DNA from: Yponomeuta sedellus
Lineage: Eukaryota > Arthropoda > Insecta > Lepidoptera > Yponomeutidae
Length of the DNA stretch: 64,000 nt
NCBI GenBank assembly: GCA_934045075.1
Contig: OW203738.1
Span: 1,364,001-1,428,000, forward strand
Direction: 5' to 3'
The notes under the pieces are model-generated. The model saw only the letters and a list, made by a program, of their open reading frames with translations, ran no database searches and was not told the DNA's origin. This document shows, piece by piece, positions 33,319 to 43,562 of the stretch (the stretch's first letter is position 1; every line of letters begins with the position of its first letter). The position numbers and the translations under genes are program-made.

Positions 33319-33662
33319 GAAGCGCTCGTGGCCTAGGCGAACCGAGTGGTTAAGCAACAACAGGCGCGGTCAGGTACAGGATGGGTGAGCGTCCCGTGAC
33401 TACCGTTAGTGGCATTTTCCGAGCGCTTCCGTGCTTCACAAGGCACGTTAAGCCGTTGGTGCCGGCTGTCATATAATGGCAGTCGTTAAGCCATGTCAGA
33501 GGCCTTATGGGCGGCTTGATAACTTCTGACGGTAAGGCCCGCCACTGTCTTACAATCCTCCACCAACCCCGACTTGGCCCTCATGGTGGAGTATGGCCTA
33601 ACCTTCCTGCGATGCAGGAAGAGACCCGTGCCCCAGCAGTAGGGACATACAAGGGTTGATAA
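33319..33662 (+). mobile_element. 5S-derived SINE, near full length
   Basis: Head GAAGCGCTCGTGGCCTAGGC; part of the spacer before the first 5S-like box is deleted. The body is close to consensus up to GGGACATACAAGGGTTGATA. Confidence 0.84.
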
Positions 33663-33721
33663 CGATACAGAAAGAGCAGATACAGAACATACATATTGTG
33701 AATGTTACATAACATGAGGTT

Positions 33722-33785
33722 ATGTAACCTCACGCCTGTATCCCAGAGGGGTAGGCAGAGACCAGGGACAGCCTTTTACTACTTT
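33722..33785 (-). mobile_element. LINE 3' end, short fragment
   Basis: Only the CCTCACGCCTGTATCCCAGA to GACCAGGGACAGCC part of the 2030-2310 family is left. Confidence 0.5.
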
Positions 33786-33789
33786 TTAA

Positions 33790-34280
33790 CTTCCCTTTTG
33801 TTAATACAACCAGTATTATAATATATTTTTTTATTTTAAATATTGGTAATCTCTTTTTTTATAAAACTAACTCAGTGTTTTAGATCCTTTTAATATGTAC
33901 TTTTTCCTAATATCGTTAAATCTTTGAATAGTTGATACTGTCGTCACGCCTATTACCCAGACGTATTTCCACGTTCCTCCCAGACAGGGCACCTATAATA
34001 GGAGATATCAAAGATATCCCACAGTTATCTGTGTGCCCAGATACCGTCGGAGAACAAAGCTCAACCCGTCTCGCGCCGGCCCGCGGTAATACATCAAGAC
34101 TTTAGACAACGCTTGAAACAAAAGTGAAATGCAGGAAATATATATGAAGAAAAAGCAACAAAAAGGTGTACGTTGGTTTTAGCTTAGAAGCCCTCAGGGC
34201 TTGGAGCGAATTGCTCTGTTATCTGAAATTACAAAATACGGCAGAAGGCCCGCTCCATACTAGGTGTATTTTTTTGTTTG
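33790..34280. other. Gene-free stretch
   Basis: 33970-34090 is GC-richer. No gene or repeat is recognised. Confidence 0.45.
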
Positions 34281-34297
34281 ACAATTAGTTTTCATTA

Positions 34298-34666
34298 TTA
34301 TATTCTTTTGGTAATGAGTCCCAGCATGGGTGGAATTTTGAGCCGCTAAATAGGTTTTTATAATTGTCCTTAGTACGGGTTAGTGCTTTAAAAAAAGAAT
34401 ATAATCATGTGGGTACAGCGATATCATTCCGATGTAAAACCTAACTGCAAAGTTAGGTGCTCGGGGCTGCAAGTGATGCAAATTACTTCAGCCAGATGTT
34501 GCTGCCTGTGCGTAATACAGGGAGTATTGTAAAGAGGTTCGAAATTTAACTGATGCTGGTGAGTCGCCCATTAGCTCAGTTGGGAGAGCGCTGGCACGGT
34601 TAGCTAGAGGTCGCGGATTCGAGTCCCGGCATGGGTGGAATTTTTAGCCTCTAAATAGGTTTTTAA
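34298..34666 (+). mobile_element. tRNA-like fold-back retroposon copy 9, tandem arrangement
   Basis: A truncated unit ending GGGTTAGTGCTTTAAAAAAA is followed directly by a second unit from TCATGTGGGTACAGCGATAT through the tRNA-like part. The 15-bp repeat AATTAGTTTTCATTA flanks the whole (34283-34297, 34667-34681). Confidence 0.85.
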
Positions 34667-34724
34667 AATTAGTTTTCATTAAAAGTAATTATAATTTGTT
34701 TTCATTTAAACTAATTATAAAACA

Positions 34725-34830
34725 AGGCAGGCAGATGCTGCATGCGGCAATCTGAAGACAGGGCGTTATGGCTGTCATTAGGGGAGGGCTATGTCCAGCA
34801 GTGGACTAGTATAGCCTGATGAATCTAATG
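34725..34830 (+). mobile_element. LINE 3' end (QQWT family)
   Basis: GGCAGATGCTGCATGCGGCA to GTCCAGCAGTGGACTAGTAT, followed by an ATGATGATG tail. Same family as 61960-62140. Confidence 0.6.
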
Positions 34831-35037
34831 ATGATGAAAAAAATATGTTTATACTATTTTTAAGAGTCTGGCGATACTGGCCGTTAACAAGTGAAAAACA
34901 ATTGAGTTCGCCGGCGCCGACTATAAGGCATTCAACCCACGGTTATATTTTTTGATTTTGGTTACCCGTCGCTTGATATTGTTTGTTTATTCCTAATTCA
35001 AAAAATTTGGAGCCGCTATGGCGGTACTATTTTTTTT

Positions 35038-35245
35038 TTATGTAGCCTTGATTTTGTCCCACTGCTGGTCAAAGGCCTCCCCATTTGCTTTCCACTTCTC
35101 TCTTTTCATAGCCACCTCCTGCCAGCCCGGCAGAAAGATCGTGAGGTCGTCCCGCCATCTCCGCTTGGATCTGCCATATTTGCGATATCCGTCGCGTGGA
35201 ACCCACTCAGTGACGGTTTTTGCCCACCTGTCAGGGCCCATACAG
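35038..35245 (-). mobile_element. LINE reverse-transcriptase C-terminus, third family
   Basis: Minus strand reads GRSKRRWRDDLTIFLPGWQE, then AMKREKWKANGEAFDQQWD. The RRW.DDL...W...GEAF.QQW pattern is typical of the end of jockey-like non-LTR polyproteins. Confidence 0.65.
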
Positions 35246-35951
35246 CTTACGTGGCCTGTCCAATATTTAAAAAAGAATCTATGTTTTTATTAAAAAAATA
35301 TTTATATTAGGGTAAATGTTTAAGAGTCGGTTGTGTCTTATGCGTTAACAAGTGGAAGAATAAATGAGTGGCCGGCGCCGACCATAGGGCGCTCAAACCA
35401 TAGCTATTTAAATAGGTGTTTATTATTTTTCGCCCGGATATTGATGGTTTATACCTAATTGAAATAATGAATTTTTCAAAACAAGCTTCAACTCGATTCA
35501 AGATTCCTCAACATTTTTTTTTTACTTTTATACTTACCATTAAAATTCTAAATGGCATTCTTAATTACAAATTACATAACCACACCTTTCAAACTACATA
35601 GTTTTTAGCGTATAAGCAAGCACCTTCTTTCATATCTATTCTGTGGCTTATACTCGTAAGTACTTTTGCAATGTGTGTGACAGTGTGTGTGTGGCTGAGT
35701 AAAGGCTGAGGTTATTGTTTTCGGTTTGATATTAAAAAGTTGTGCGGGCAAAGCCTCTTGTTTCGCCTGCCCCAGAGGAAAGGGCTGTGTAAGGCTTTTG
35801 CATAAAGCAAAGAGTCTACAAATAAAACCATAATTTGCAGCGACTCCGTACCTACCATTCTCAGATTTACAGAGGGCTTTGAAAGTGCTAGCCGTTTAAC
35901 GGGTCATTTCTAGGAGGATTACTATCTAATGCTAAAGTTTTACAAAGTCTT

Positions 35952-36180
35952 AAAAACCTAAAGAGGCTAAAAATTCCACCCATGCCGGGATTCGAACGCG
36001 CGACCTCTGGCTATCCGTGCCAGCGCTTTTTCCAACTGAGCCATTGGGCGACTCACCGGCATCAGTGAAATTTCGAACCCCTTTACAATATTCTCTGTAT
36101 TACGTCTCTGTATTTTTAGACTCTAAATAGGTTTTTAAAATTGTTCTTAGCACGGGTTAGTGCATTAAAAAGAATATTTT
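35952..36180 (+). mobile_element. tRNA-like fold-back retroposon copy 10
   Basis: Starts AAAAACCTAAAGAGGC with the reversed tRNA-like part and ends with a short forward arm and tail (GCATTAAAAAGAATA). The 9-bp repeat CAAAGTCTT flanks it (35943-35951, 36181-36189). Confidence 0.82.
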
Positions 36181-36189
36181 CAAAGTCTT

Positions 36190-36845
36190 GTTTTAGGTCC
36201 CAGGAACTAAGAATCTGTCGCTTCAAATTTCTCAGAAAAGAGCGTGACAGGTATTTACTTAGTGAAAAGCTCAATTCACAAATCGGCCATTAGTTCAAAA
36301 AGTACCCACTTACCATGTAATGTTCTATCTCACGTTCTAATTTTCGAATGACTCAAGAATTATTATTATAAAGTATTAATTATTATTAATACTTTATTGC
36401 CCAATAGAATCGTACAAAGTGGCGAACTTAATGCCATAAGCATTTTCTTCCAGTCAACCGCAGGAGCTAACGAAAAAGTTGGCAGGCGTGCTAAAAAAAA
36501 GGAAAAAGAAAACAATATAGTAATTAAATAAAATTACAAATTAATTATATACTTAGGTACACATTTGAACTTAAAAGAAAACCACCGTAATGAGGCAGTT
36601 AAACTTGAGACGAAATACGTTTATTACTTCCATTCTTCCGGATCCGGAGACACCTTCATTCCTTCTCGGCATAATAAAAACATTCACAGCTCTAGGATAT
36701 TAAACACTCGCCACAAGACGGGTCTAGCTTCTAAGTGGACAGAGACAGAAGGTCCCAGCCGACGCAGTCACGTTAGCTCTATCTTGCTAAACTCTACATA
36801 AGTAATTATACTCTCGCACTCTTTTGCTGTTTGTTATCAATATAT
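36190..36845. other. Gene-free stretch
   Basis: Nothing recognised apart from a short TTATTATTAATAC inverted stretch near 36362-36392. Confidence 0.4.
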
Positions 36846-36849
36846 TTTC

Positions 36850-37040
36850 GATTTAATTATTCATGTACATGCACCACGTACCGACTATATTCTTCTTGCA
36901 ATCCACTCTGGAAGAGATCGGTCTTAGCGATAAGACCGCCAATTGTATAATATTACTTAGATTTAAGAATTATGGTTGTAATATTTTTCTGGTTGTGCAA
37001 TAAGGTGTTCTCTACCTATCTACGAGTATCTTTCTCTACC
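36850..37040 (+). mobile_element. LINE 3' UTR
   Basis: CTGGAAGAGATCGGTCTTAG, GATAAGACCGCCAATTGTAT and GGTTGTGCAATAAGGTGT; followed by a degenerate CTAC/TATC tail. Confidence 0.6.
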
Positions 37041-37089
37041 GAGACTTTTTCTATTTAGATTTGTTTTAACGTTCACGGGTTTTTATAAG

Positions 37090-37285
37090 TATATGTATTT
37101 TCATTCCCCATCTCGGAAAGAGTATTTTTGCTCTTCAATGTCTACTTGCCATCCAACCGTTGTCTGGAAGAGATCGCTCTTAGAGATAAGACCGCCAATT
37201 GTATAACATTACTTAGATTTAAGAATCATGGTTGTATTTTTTTTTTCTGGTTGTGCAATAAAGTGTCTATCTATCTATCTATCTA
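37090..37285 (+). mobile_element. LINE 3' UTR ending in a TATC microsatellite
   Basis: Near-identical to 36850-37040 (CTGGAAGAGATCGCTCTTAG, GATAAGACCGCCAATTGTAT), ending GTGCAATAAAGTGTC then TATC repeats. Confidence 0.62.
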
Positions 37286-37289
37286 CTTG

Positions 37290-37730
37290 CAAAATCCGTT
37301 AAAGTAAATTTAGAATTTTTTTATATCGTGTGCAATAAGTTTGTGAATTCAAAACATCATTAAACCTATTTATTTCTACCTGCATGGCGCAATTTATCAT
37401 ACAACCTTTTTTAATTTGTAAAAAACTCCGATTCGAAACCTTCTAAGTGTTTTTTTTTATTTCCTTTGCGTGCGCCATTTTCTTTTCAGGTTCGTTAAAT
37501 TTTTTTCTGCATTTAGTCATTTCCTCGCTGAGGCGGGATGAAAAGTTACGTGTTACAATCAAGTGCAAACATTTTTTACCTCGTGCTCTTTTGATTCCCT
37601 CGGTAACGCTCAGGATTCCAAGTTTTCGGAAGGATTCATTAGTTTTAAAATTCTTCGCTTGCTCGGTCATCAAAATCAGGTGGTTAAAAAAAACTTTGCA
37701 TTCTTGTTTAACAAATAACTTCTATTTGTG
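37290..37730. other. Gene-free stretch
   Basis: Overlapping short frames on both strands at 37443-37731 show no recognisable features. Confidence 0.4.
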
Positions 37731-37744
37731 ACAGACCAAAAAAT

Positions 37745-38171
37745 TAATAAACCTATTTAGAGGCTAAAAATTTCACCCATGCCGGCATTCGAACCCGCAA
37801 CCTCTGGCTATCCGTGCCAGCGCTAGAGCGCTGGATTGGTAGACCAATTAAGCCAATGGGTGACTCAGGGCATCAGTGAATTTCGAACCTGTTTACACTA
37901 TTCTCTGTATTACGTACAGGCAGCGACATCTGGCTTAAGCAAATTGCATCACTTACAGCCCCGGCTACCTACTTTGCAGTTAGGTTTTACATCGGAACGA
38001 TATCACTGTACCCACATGATTATACTATTTTTATTTTAATGCATTAACCCGTGCTAAGGACAAATTTAAAAACCTATTTAGAGGCTAAAATTATTAGCCT
38101 ATTTTAAGCCTCTAAATAGGTTTTTAAATTTGTCCTTAGCACGGGTTAGTGCATTAAAAATAAAAATAGTA
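37745..38171 (+). mobile_element. tRNA-like fold-back retroposon copy 11, longest composite
   Basis: Reversed unit with complete upstream region to CCCACATGAT, then a reversed tail, then a short palindrome to the forward tail GCATTAAAAATAAAAATAG. The perfect 12-bp repeat AGACCAAAAAAT flanks it (37733-37744, 38172-38183). Confidence 0.9.
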
Positions 38172-38183
38172 AGACCAAAAAAT

Positions 38184-39470
38184 ACAAATGCAATAATCCG
38201 ATTAGATTACGAAATTATTTACATATCTTATTAAATGAAATTTTATTATTATGAAATGTCAGTGGAACTAAGATCCTCACAATATGCCCGTAAGAAGCTT
38301 TATAAAGTGTGTAGCTTCTGAATTGATAGACCAATTTGTAACCAGTACCACAAATTGATCCTATGTGAAGTACCTATCTTGTTTTACTTTTCTATGTAAA
38401 CTTACCTTAAGTAATTTGTTAGGTATTTTACGTAATTTAGTTTTAACGTGAGAGCAAATCTGCCTACAAACTATAATTTACTTTGGCGGAAACGATTGAC
38501 TGTAAAAGTTGCATGTACCTTTTATAGAACAAACATTTTAGGTATTACTATTGTTATTAAAAAAAACAAAAAATATAATTGCACACAGTATAGTGTTAAA
38601 ACAAGTATTTGATCATTGGCTCTCCACATAAAAATGCGCGCACGCTTCTTCTGGCGCGACAGTAGCCAATGAGGACACAAACCAGTACCTACCCAATAAG
38701 GAATACATGCTGAGTTACCAGCGCAACAATATAATTGATCGGAGCTCCGTAGAGTGTATTGTAGATTTACGTAGTGCGGTCGCTACATAATTCATTGATG
38801 TCTGGACTTAAAGCCAATTGTTTTAACATTAATCTGCAATCTCTAATGCAACCCAATTATCGTACTCGAATTAGTTATTACTCTACTCAGTTGAGCCGTG
38901 CTTGGTAAATGTCAACTCAAGTAAATGAAAACCATACTCAAAACTAGTCTTAAGCTGAACTTGAATAGGTACGCTCTTAATAGATACGAACTTATCTCTA
39001 TTTAACTTCAAATCAATGTTAACTCACGTTTGGTCGGAACCATGTTTGAGAGTCATTTGGCTATTTAATTTAATCCATAAAAACAAACGTTGATCACAGA
39101 TTCAGAATTTCTTCTTAGGCAGCGATTGGCTTTCTCTACTCAGGATGTGATTAAAAAAACGTAGTGCTTGAGCATCGATTCGGTGCTCAAATATTAATAG
39201 GTCTTTGAGTTCAATCGGCGCTTGAGGATCGTTCTGTAATACGGGCCTGAGAGTAAACCTTCTCGGAATCCTTATTTACAGATCTATTCTATTCTTTTGG
39301 GTCATTAATTTCTTTATAAAGCGCAGCGCCGCCATATTTCTCAGCTTAGAAATAAGCAAACCTCCCTTTATTACGTCATTAAATGGAGCTCGGCTCGGAC
39401 GTGAAAGAACTTAGTACTGAAGAATCGCTATTTCCAACGCCGCTCTTGCGGAATCGTCGTAAATATTGCA
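38184..39470. other. Gene-free stretch, nothing recognised
   Basis: AT-rich; no open frame with recognisable features and no match to the window's repeat families. Confidence 0.5.
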
Positions 39471-39476
39471 GTGCTA

Positions 39477-39572
39477 TCGACAGCACATCAACCTTTACAT
39501 CCGTGCACTCTACTAGGTTACGTTATGAACGATTTGGTAATCGAGACGTAAAGTTTGTTGTGCTGATGACTG
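39477..39572. mobile_element. Small palindromic MITE, TA-flanked
   Basis: The arms CAGCACATCAACCTTTACAT and GACGTAAAGTTTGTTGTGCT are imperfect reverse complements; TA lies at both borders. A second copy is at 52994-53091. Confidence 0.6.
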
Positions 39573-39898
39573 TACGAAGAACTCTGATACAGCATCTGAT
39601 GTAAGCCTGTTCGTGGTCTCTAGGTAGGTACCTAAAGGGTAGATTTACTATTAAAGTTACTCCTACAACGATGTAAGACATCGTGAAGAAAGGAGTGCCT
39701 CTCAGCATTTATAAGCCGCAAACCGCCCTGGGCAAGCTTAGTGATTGAGTCCTTATTCTCTCTCTTCCTGAGAGAAGACCTATCGACATATAATGGACTG
39801 CATATGCTCACTTAATTATTTTCAACGGTAATCCAATACTTCCGCAAAAAAGTTAGTTGTTGTGGTCGAGAGCTACGAGGTTTGTAGCTTAAACCTTT

Positions 39899-41357
39899 CC
39901 TACCTATAGTCTGTAAAATATAGTTTGAGCTCCACGATAGCTGTCACACTGACAGGGCTAGGAATGGGACAATGTCGACATCAAATGTCACTTAAAGCGT
40001 GTGTGATAACATGTATGGAAAGAAGAATTTCGAGAAGTTGGAAATATGAAATCAAACACGAGAAATATTATTTTAAAAAGTTTTATTCAAGTAGAGGTGT
40101 ATCGTAATATCCCTAAATCAGTTTCTGATTACAATTTTCCTTTTAACGCTCTTTTTATATGAAAACCCAATTTTTTCTTAGAATTTTAGACAATGATGGT
40201 AAGCTACAAATTTGCATAAACAAATTTGCCTCTTTAAGTGACGCTCCCAATTTTCTTAATGTGGCTAATTGTCCTCTTGAGTAATATGCGTATATGTGGT
40301 TGTAGATTGCGGCGGCGTCAAAACTATCAACCTTTGTGACGGAAGAAGTTTTTTATTCTATTTGGCGATTAAAGTTTTCAATCACCTCATCTTCAGGCAT
40401 CTCGCTTGATGACTCTCCGTACATTTCTTTGTTAATACGGACCACCGTACATCGTCCAATACCAAGAGCATCGGCAACACTGTCACACACTCGCTCGAAG
40501 GCTGGTTTTAGTGTCACACAGACTGTCAATACGGATTGCTCCGCGCGGACCGATCCGTACTCGTAAACAGAACAACTTTAACTCGACTAATCAACTTCAC
40601 GATAGCAACTACAGTCTTTAAAGCATTAAATACTTTAATAGAAAATAATTTAAAAAAATCATCGAATACCAACATTTCGTCGTCAGGGTAAACAAGAACG
40701 TCGTTCGTTATCGTTATCAACCCTTGTATGTCCCCACTGCTGGGGCACGGGTCTCTTCCTGCATCGCAGGAAGGTTAGGCCATACTCCACCACGGGGGCC
40801 AAGTCCGGGTTGGTGGAGGATTGTAAGACAGTGGCGGGCCTTACTGTCAGAAGTTATCAAGCCGCCCATAAGGCCTCTGACATGGCTTAACGACTGCCAT
40901 TAATGACAGCCGGCACCAACGGCTTAACGTGCCTTGCGAAGCACGGAAGCGCTCGGAAAACAAGAACGTCACTCAATAAAAATCAAATCTTGTCCATAGA
41001 GCACGCGGCTGACCAGAACCCAGAAGCATGGAGGTTCGGAGCAAAGTTGGAGAGACGTGCACACACGCTGTAGGTTTTTGCCCCACTATTTTAATTCTAA
41101 TGAAATTTCATAATGGTTTTAAAACAAATAAAGTTCAATTCCAATAGTAAACCTGCAGTTTAGATCATCCATCACCAAATCATCGAAAGTTTGTAACTTA
41201 CAGTTACTATAATGGTTAGACATCACTAACTGTGCAGTAAGTACGGAGTTTTCGCAGTACAAATAATATTCTATGAAAAAAATCAAAACTTCATGGACTC
41301 AATTTCGATGACAGCTGTCGCGGAGCTCAAGCTATATTTTACAGACTTTAGGAGTAG
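39899..41357 (-). mobile_element. Relic DNA transposon with terminal inverted repeats
   Basis: Inverted ends of about 43 bp match: left 39903-39945 (AGTCTGTAAAATATAG, TTTGAGCTCC) and right 41310-41352. The minus strand at about 40345-40540 holds a decayed helix-turn-helix-like frame with AFERVCDSVADALGIGRCTV ending in a stop; the catalytic part is missing. A SINE was inserted later (40703-40958). Tc1/mariner-like origin is an inference from TA at the borders and the helix-turn-helix style. Confidence 0.6.
40703..40958 (-). mobile_element. 5S-derived SINE, 5'-truncated, inside the relic transposon
   Basis: Close to consensus body, head missing. The perfect 12-bp repeat AACAAGAACGTC flanks it (40691-40702, 40959-40970). 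Confidence 0.88.
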
Positions 41358-41489
41358 GTCGACATTTTGATAAAAAGAATCCTTCTTGTTACATTTGTCA
41401 GTTTTTTTCTTCAATCAAGTCATGAAGACAAAAGTCAAACAGAAAAGTCAATATTTAAATTTTTTGTGAAAAACATGCTTTTTTGATGA

Positions 41490-41497
41490 TATAAAAT
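41490..41497 (+). promoter_or_regulatory. TATA box candidate for the Pro/Cys-rich cluster
   Basis: TATAAAAT lies 85 bp before the first ATG, the right direction and distance for a short 5' UTR. No other promoter signal is certain. Confidence 0.35.
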
Positions 41498-41574
41498 TCA
41501 CAAATTCTCCGTGCAAAGAACAATGAAAAACGTTTAGTCTTATTCAATTAGTGTTATAGACAAACGTGAGCTCA

Positions 41575-41772
41575 ATGCCGACCAAAAAGGTGAAATCGAA
41601 ACAAGAAAAGACCAAAAAAGACGACCCCAGTAAGCAGTCGGAATTGGAGGGCACGACGAAACGCAAGCGCCCAGGCGTACCGAAATCCGGGCTGAAAACC
41701 CCGGAGCAAGCGGCGCCACCAAAGGAAAAAACCACATCAAATGTCCCAAAAGACAAAAAAAGAACCAAGTAA
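41575..41772 (+). CDS. Lys/Pro-rich open frame, probably the N-terminal part of the next frame
   Basis: Family not recognised. The 65-residue frame starts MPTKKVKSKQ and ends PKDKKRTK. It is highly basic, with no signal peptide or membrane segment. ATG at 41575 is preferred over the in-frame GTG at 41566. The end overlaps the next frame by 32 bp, and both share an A7 run at 41755-41761; with one A fewer the two frames join and the Lys/Pro/Ser-rich style continues without a break. GTAAGT at 41768 is a perfect donor consensus, so splicing out of this frame is an alternative. Other frames in the cluster also begin with Met-Pro. Confidence 0.55.
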   Translation: MPTKKVKSKQEKTKKDDPSKQSELEGTTKRKRPGVPKSGLKTPEQAAPPKEKTTSNVPKDKKRTK

Positions 41773-42469
41773 GTCGCCGCTATCAGAGAGCCCCGAGAGA
41801 TCGGGCTGCATCGAAGAACCGACCTGCTTAGACAAATCCCGGGTCAAAAACGCTGACCCTGCGGAAGATCCGGCAAAAAAGTGTCCTTCGGACACCCCGA
41901 AAAGCGCTAAATACCCTAAAGAAGATTCAAAACCTCCCGAGAATACTCAACCCCCATCACCGCCAAAGGAGACTCCAATCCTCCCAATCACACTTGAGCC
42001 ATTCGTCTTTCCAAACAAAGCGCAGTCATCTACCGTAATAGTTTGCCCGATCGAACCTCTACCAAAAACACCTGTAGAAGAGGACTGCGTAGACGAAGGT
42101 CCCGCAGAAGACTGTGAAGAAGAGGTTGCCGAGGGTGATTGCATTGAAGAGGTTAAATCAACACTGCCTTGTCCTGAACCATCAGCCAAAGAAGAATGCT
42201 ATGAATTTGTAGAAGCGAAACGTGGTGAATGCGGAAGCCCGCCCACCTGCCCTCCTTGCCCACCTTTGGGATCTATCCCTCCTTGCCCCGAGGATCTTTT
42301 TGAGGAATCCGAGTCGGAACCTCTTTGCGTTGACGAACCCGAACCCCTTTGCATTGAAGAACCCGAGCCCCCTTGCATTGAAGAACCCCAACCTCTTTGC
42401 ATTGAGGAACCCAAACCTCATCGCGTTGAAGAACCTACACCCCCTTGCGCTTGGCCTCCAAATAAGTGA
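41741..42469 (+). CDS. Pro/Glu/Cys-rich protein with a ten-residue repeat
   Basis: Family not recognised. The 242-residue frame counts from the first in-frame ATG; the true start is more likely at 41575 through the frame shift described there. The N-terminal third is Lys/Ser/Pro-rich, the middle acidic with scattered Cys, and the C-terminal part (about 42310-42455) is a run of ten-residue units of the type EPxPLCIEEP, four to five times, with one Cys per unit. The last unit has His-Arg in place of the Cys position. No signal peptide, so the Cys residues are probably in a cytosolic structural protein. Stop TGA at 42467. Only 33 bp separate it from the next frame. Confidence 0.6.
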   Translation: MSQKTKKEPSKSPLSESPERSGCIEEPTCLDKSRVKNADPAEDPAKKCPSDTPKSAKYPKEDSKPPENTQPPSPPKETPILPITLEPFVFPNKAQSSTVIVCPIEPLPKTPVEEDCVDEGPAEDCEEEVAEGDCIEEVKSTLPCPEPSAKEECYEFVEAKRGECGSPPTCPPCPPLGSIPPCPEDLFEESESEPLCVDEPEPLCIEEPEPPCIEEPQPLCIEEPKPHRVEEPTPPCAWPPNK

Positions 42470-42502
42470 TTATAGCATCTGACTAACAGAATAAGTGGCC
42501 CA

Positions 42503-42898
42503 ATGCCTAATCCTGAAAAAATATCGAATAAAAACAAAGAACCAAGGGACGTGGAGCCCTCGAAGGACTCGGAGGAATCCCCGAAAGAGGAAACGTCGCC
42601 TTGCTATGTGAAAGTCAAAAAGCCTTGCGAGAATAAGCCTAACTCCGCTCCACCAGCGGCCGCGGAGTTTCCTCCGTGTCAAGAGCCAACCGCCAGTTTG
42701 CAGGCAACGGTCAGCGCGGAGTCACCATGTAAGAAACTGGAAAAGGAAAAGGAGGTGAAGTCTCCTTGCAAACCAAAACCGAAGCCACCGTGTCCAAAGA
42801 AAGAGAAGAAGGAAGATGAAGATTGCGAACGGGAAGAAGATGACCCTTGCGCTCAAAAGCCTGAAGAGAAAATTTGCTTCAAGTTTCAAAAGTCGTAA
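42503..42898 (+). CDS. Lys/Glu/Pro/Cys-rich protein
   Basis: Family not recognised. 131 residues, starting MPNPEKISNK and ending CFKFQKS. Highly charged with regularly placed PC or CP pairs (SPCYVK, KKPCEN, SPCKKL, PPCPKK). No signal peptide or membrane segment. Its composition sits between the frames on either side, which suggests all belong to one diverging family made by local duplication. AATAAA at 42961-42966, about 65 bp after the stop, could end a separate transcript. Confidence 0.65.
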   Translation: MPNPEKISNKNKEPRDVEPSKDSEESPKEETSPCYVKVKKPCENKPNSAPPAAAEFPPCQEPTASLQATVSAESPCKKLEKEKEVKSPCKPKPKPPCPKKEKKEDEDCEREEDDPCAQKPEEKICFKFQKS

Positions 42899-43016
42899 CT
42901 TAGATTCTTACAGCTGAATTACTCTATAACAACCAAGAAAAAAGAGCAAAAACCTGAGGTAATAAATGTGCCACAATTTGTGAAGCGTAAGCTAGATATA
43001 AAAGGAGCAAAGAAAA

Positions 43017-43562
43017 ATGCCAACATACCCTTCTAAGCCCTGCTGCATCCCAGATCCCTGCCATCTCCCTCGCTGTCCCCCAGACCCCTGCTGCTGTCCA
43101 GATCCCTGCTGCTGTGCCAAACCATCAGAGACTTCCATCACGGTAAACCCCAAGATAACATTTCCAATAGACTGTTGCTCTGTCGACCCACCTAGGATTG
43201 AACCGGCTCCATTCAGACTCATCCACGTACCGTGTGAGCAGGAACCAAAAGACTGCCCACCGAAATGTCCGCCGCCACCAACGAAATGTCCACCACCGCC
43301 GTGTCTGCTGCCAAAGTGGCTCACAGACTGGTTTTCATCGGAGCGGCCACAGCCGTGTCCACCGCCTAAGGTTCCCTCGCCACCAAAATGTCCACCGAAG
43401 TGTCCGCACTGCGCGCGACCGTGTCCGCCCCCACCGAGTCCGCCGACCACTTGCCCACCACCAAAATGTCCTCCACCACCATGCCCGCCACCGAAATGTC
43501 CACAAAATTGCCCGCGGTGCCGACCGTGTCCACCGAAATGGAAGGGGTGGTTTGAATCTTAA
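43017..43562 (+). CDS. Pro/Cys-rich low-complexity structural protein
   Basis: Family not recognised. Of 181 residues, 64 are Pro and 29 Cys, just over half together. An N-terminal block has PDPCCCPDPCCC-type repeats, a non-repetitive middle has SITVNPKITFPIDCC, and the C-terminal half is CPPPKCPPPPC-type repeats, ending KWKGWFES. No signal peptide, so it is not a typical cuticle or eggshell protein. Keratin-like cross-linked proteins of the sperm tail are Cys/Pro-rich in this way, an analogy only. A TATAAAAG sequence lies just before the ATG (42995-43002), too close to serve this start unless transcription begins at the ATG. The 3' side runs into a retroposon at 43684. Confidence 0.7.
   Translation: MPTYPSKPCCIPDPCHLPRCPPDPCCCPDPCCCAKPSETSITVNPKITFPIDCCSVDPPRIEPAPFRLIHVPCEQEPKDCPPKCPPPPTKCPPPPCLLPKWLTDWFSSERPQPCPPPKVPSPPKCPPKCPHCARPCPPPPSPPTTCPPPKCPPPPCPPPKCPQNCPRCRPCPPKWKGWFES

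Noticed and set aside
42992..43450. Gly-rich minus-strand frame of 152 residues opposite the Pro/Cys-rich frame
   Set aside because: The reverse complement of Pro codons gives Gly codons; the plus frame has the better start, stop and neighbours.
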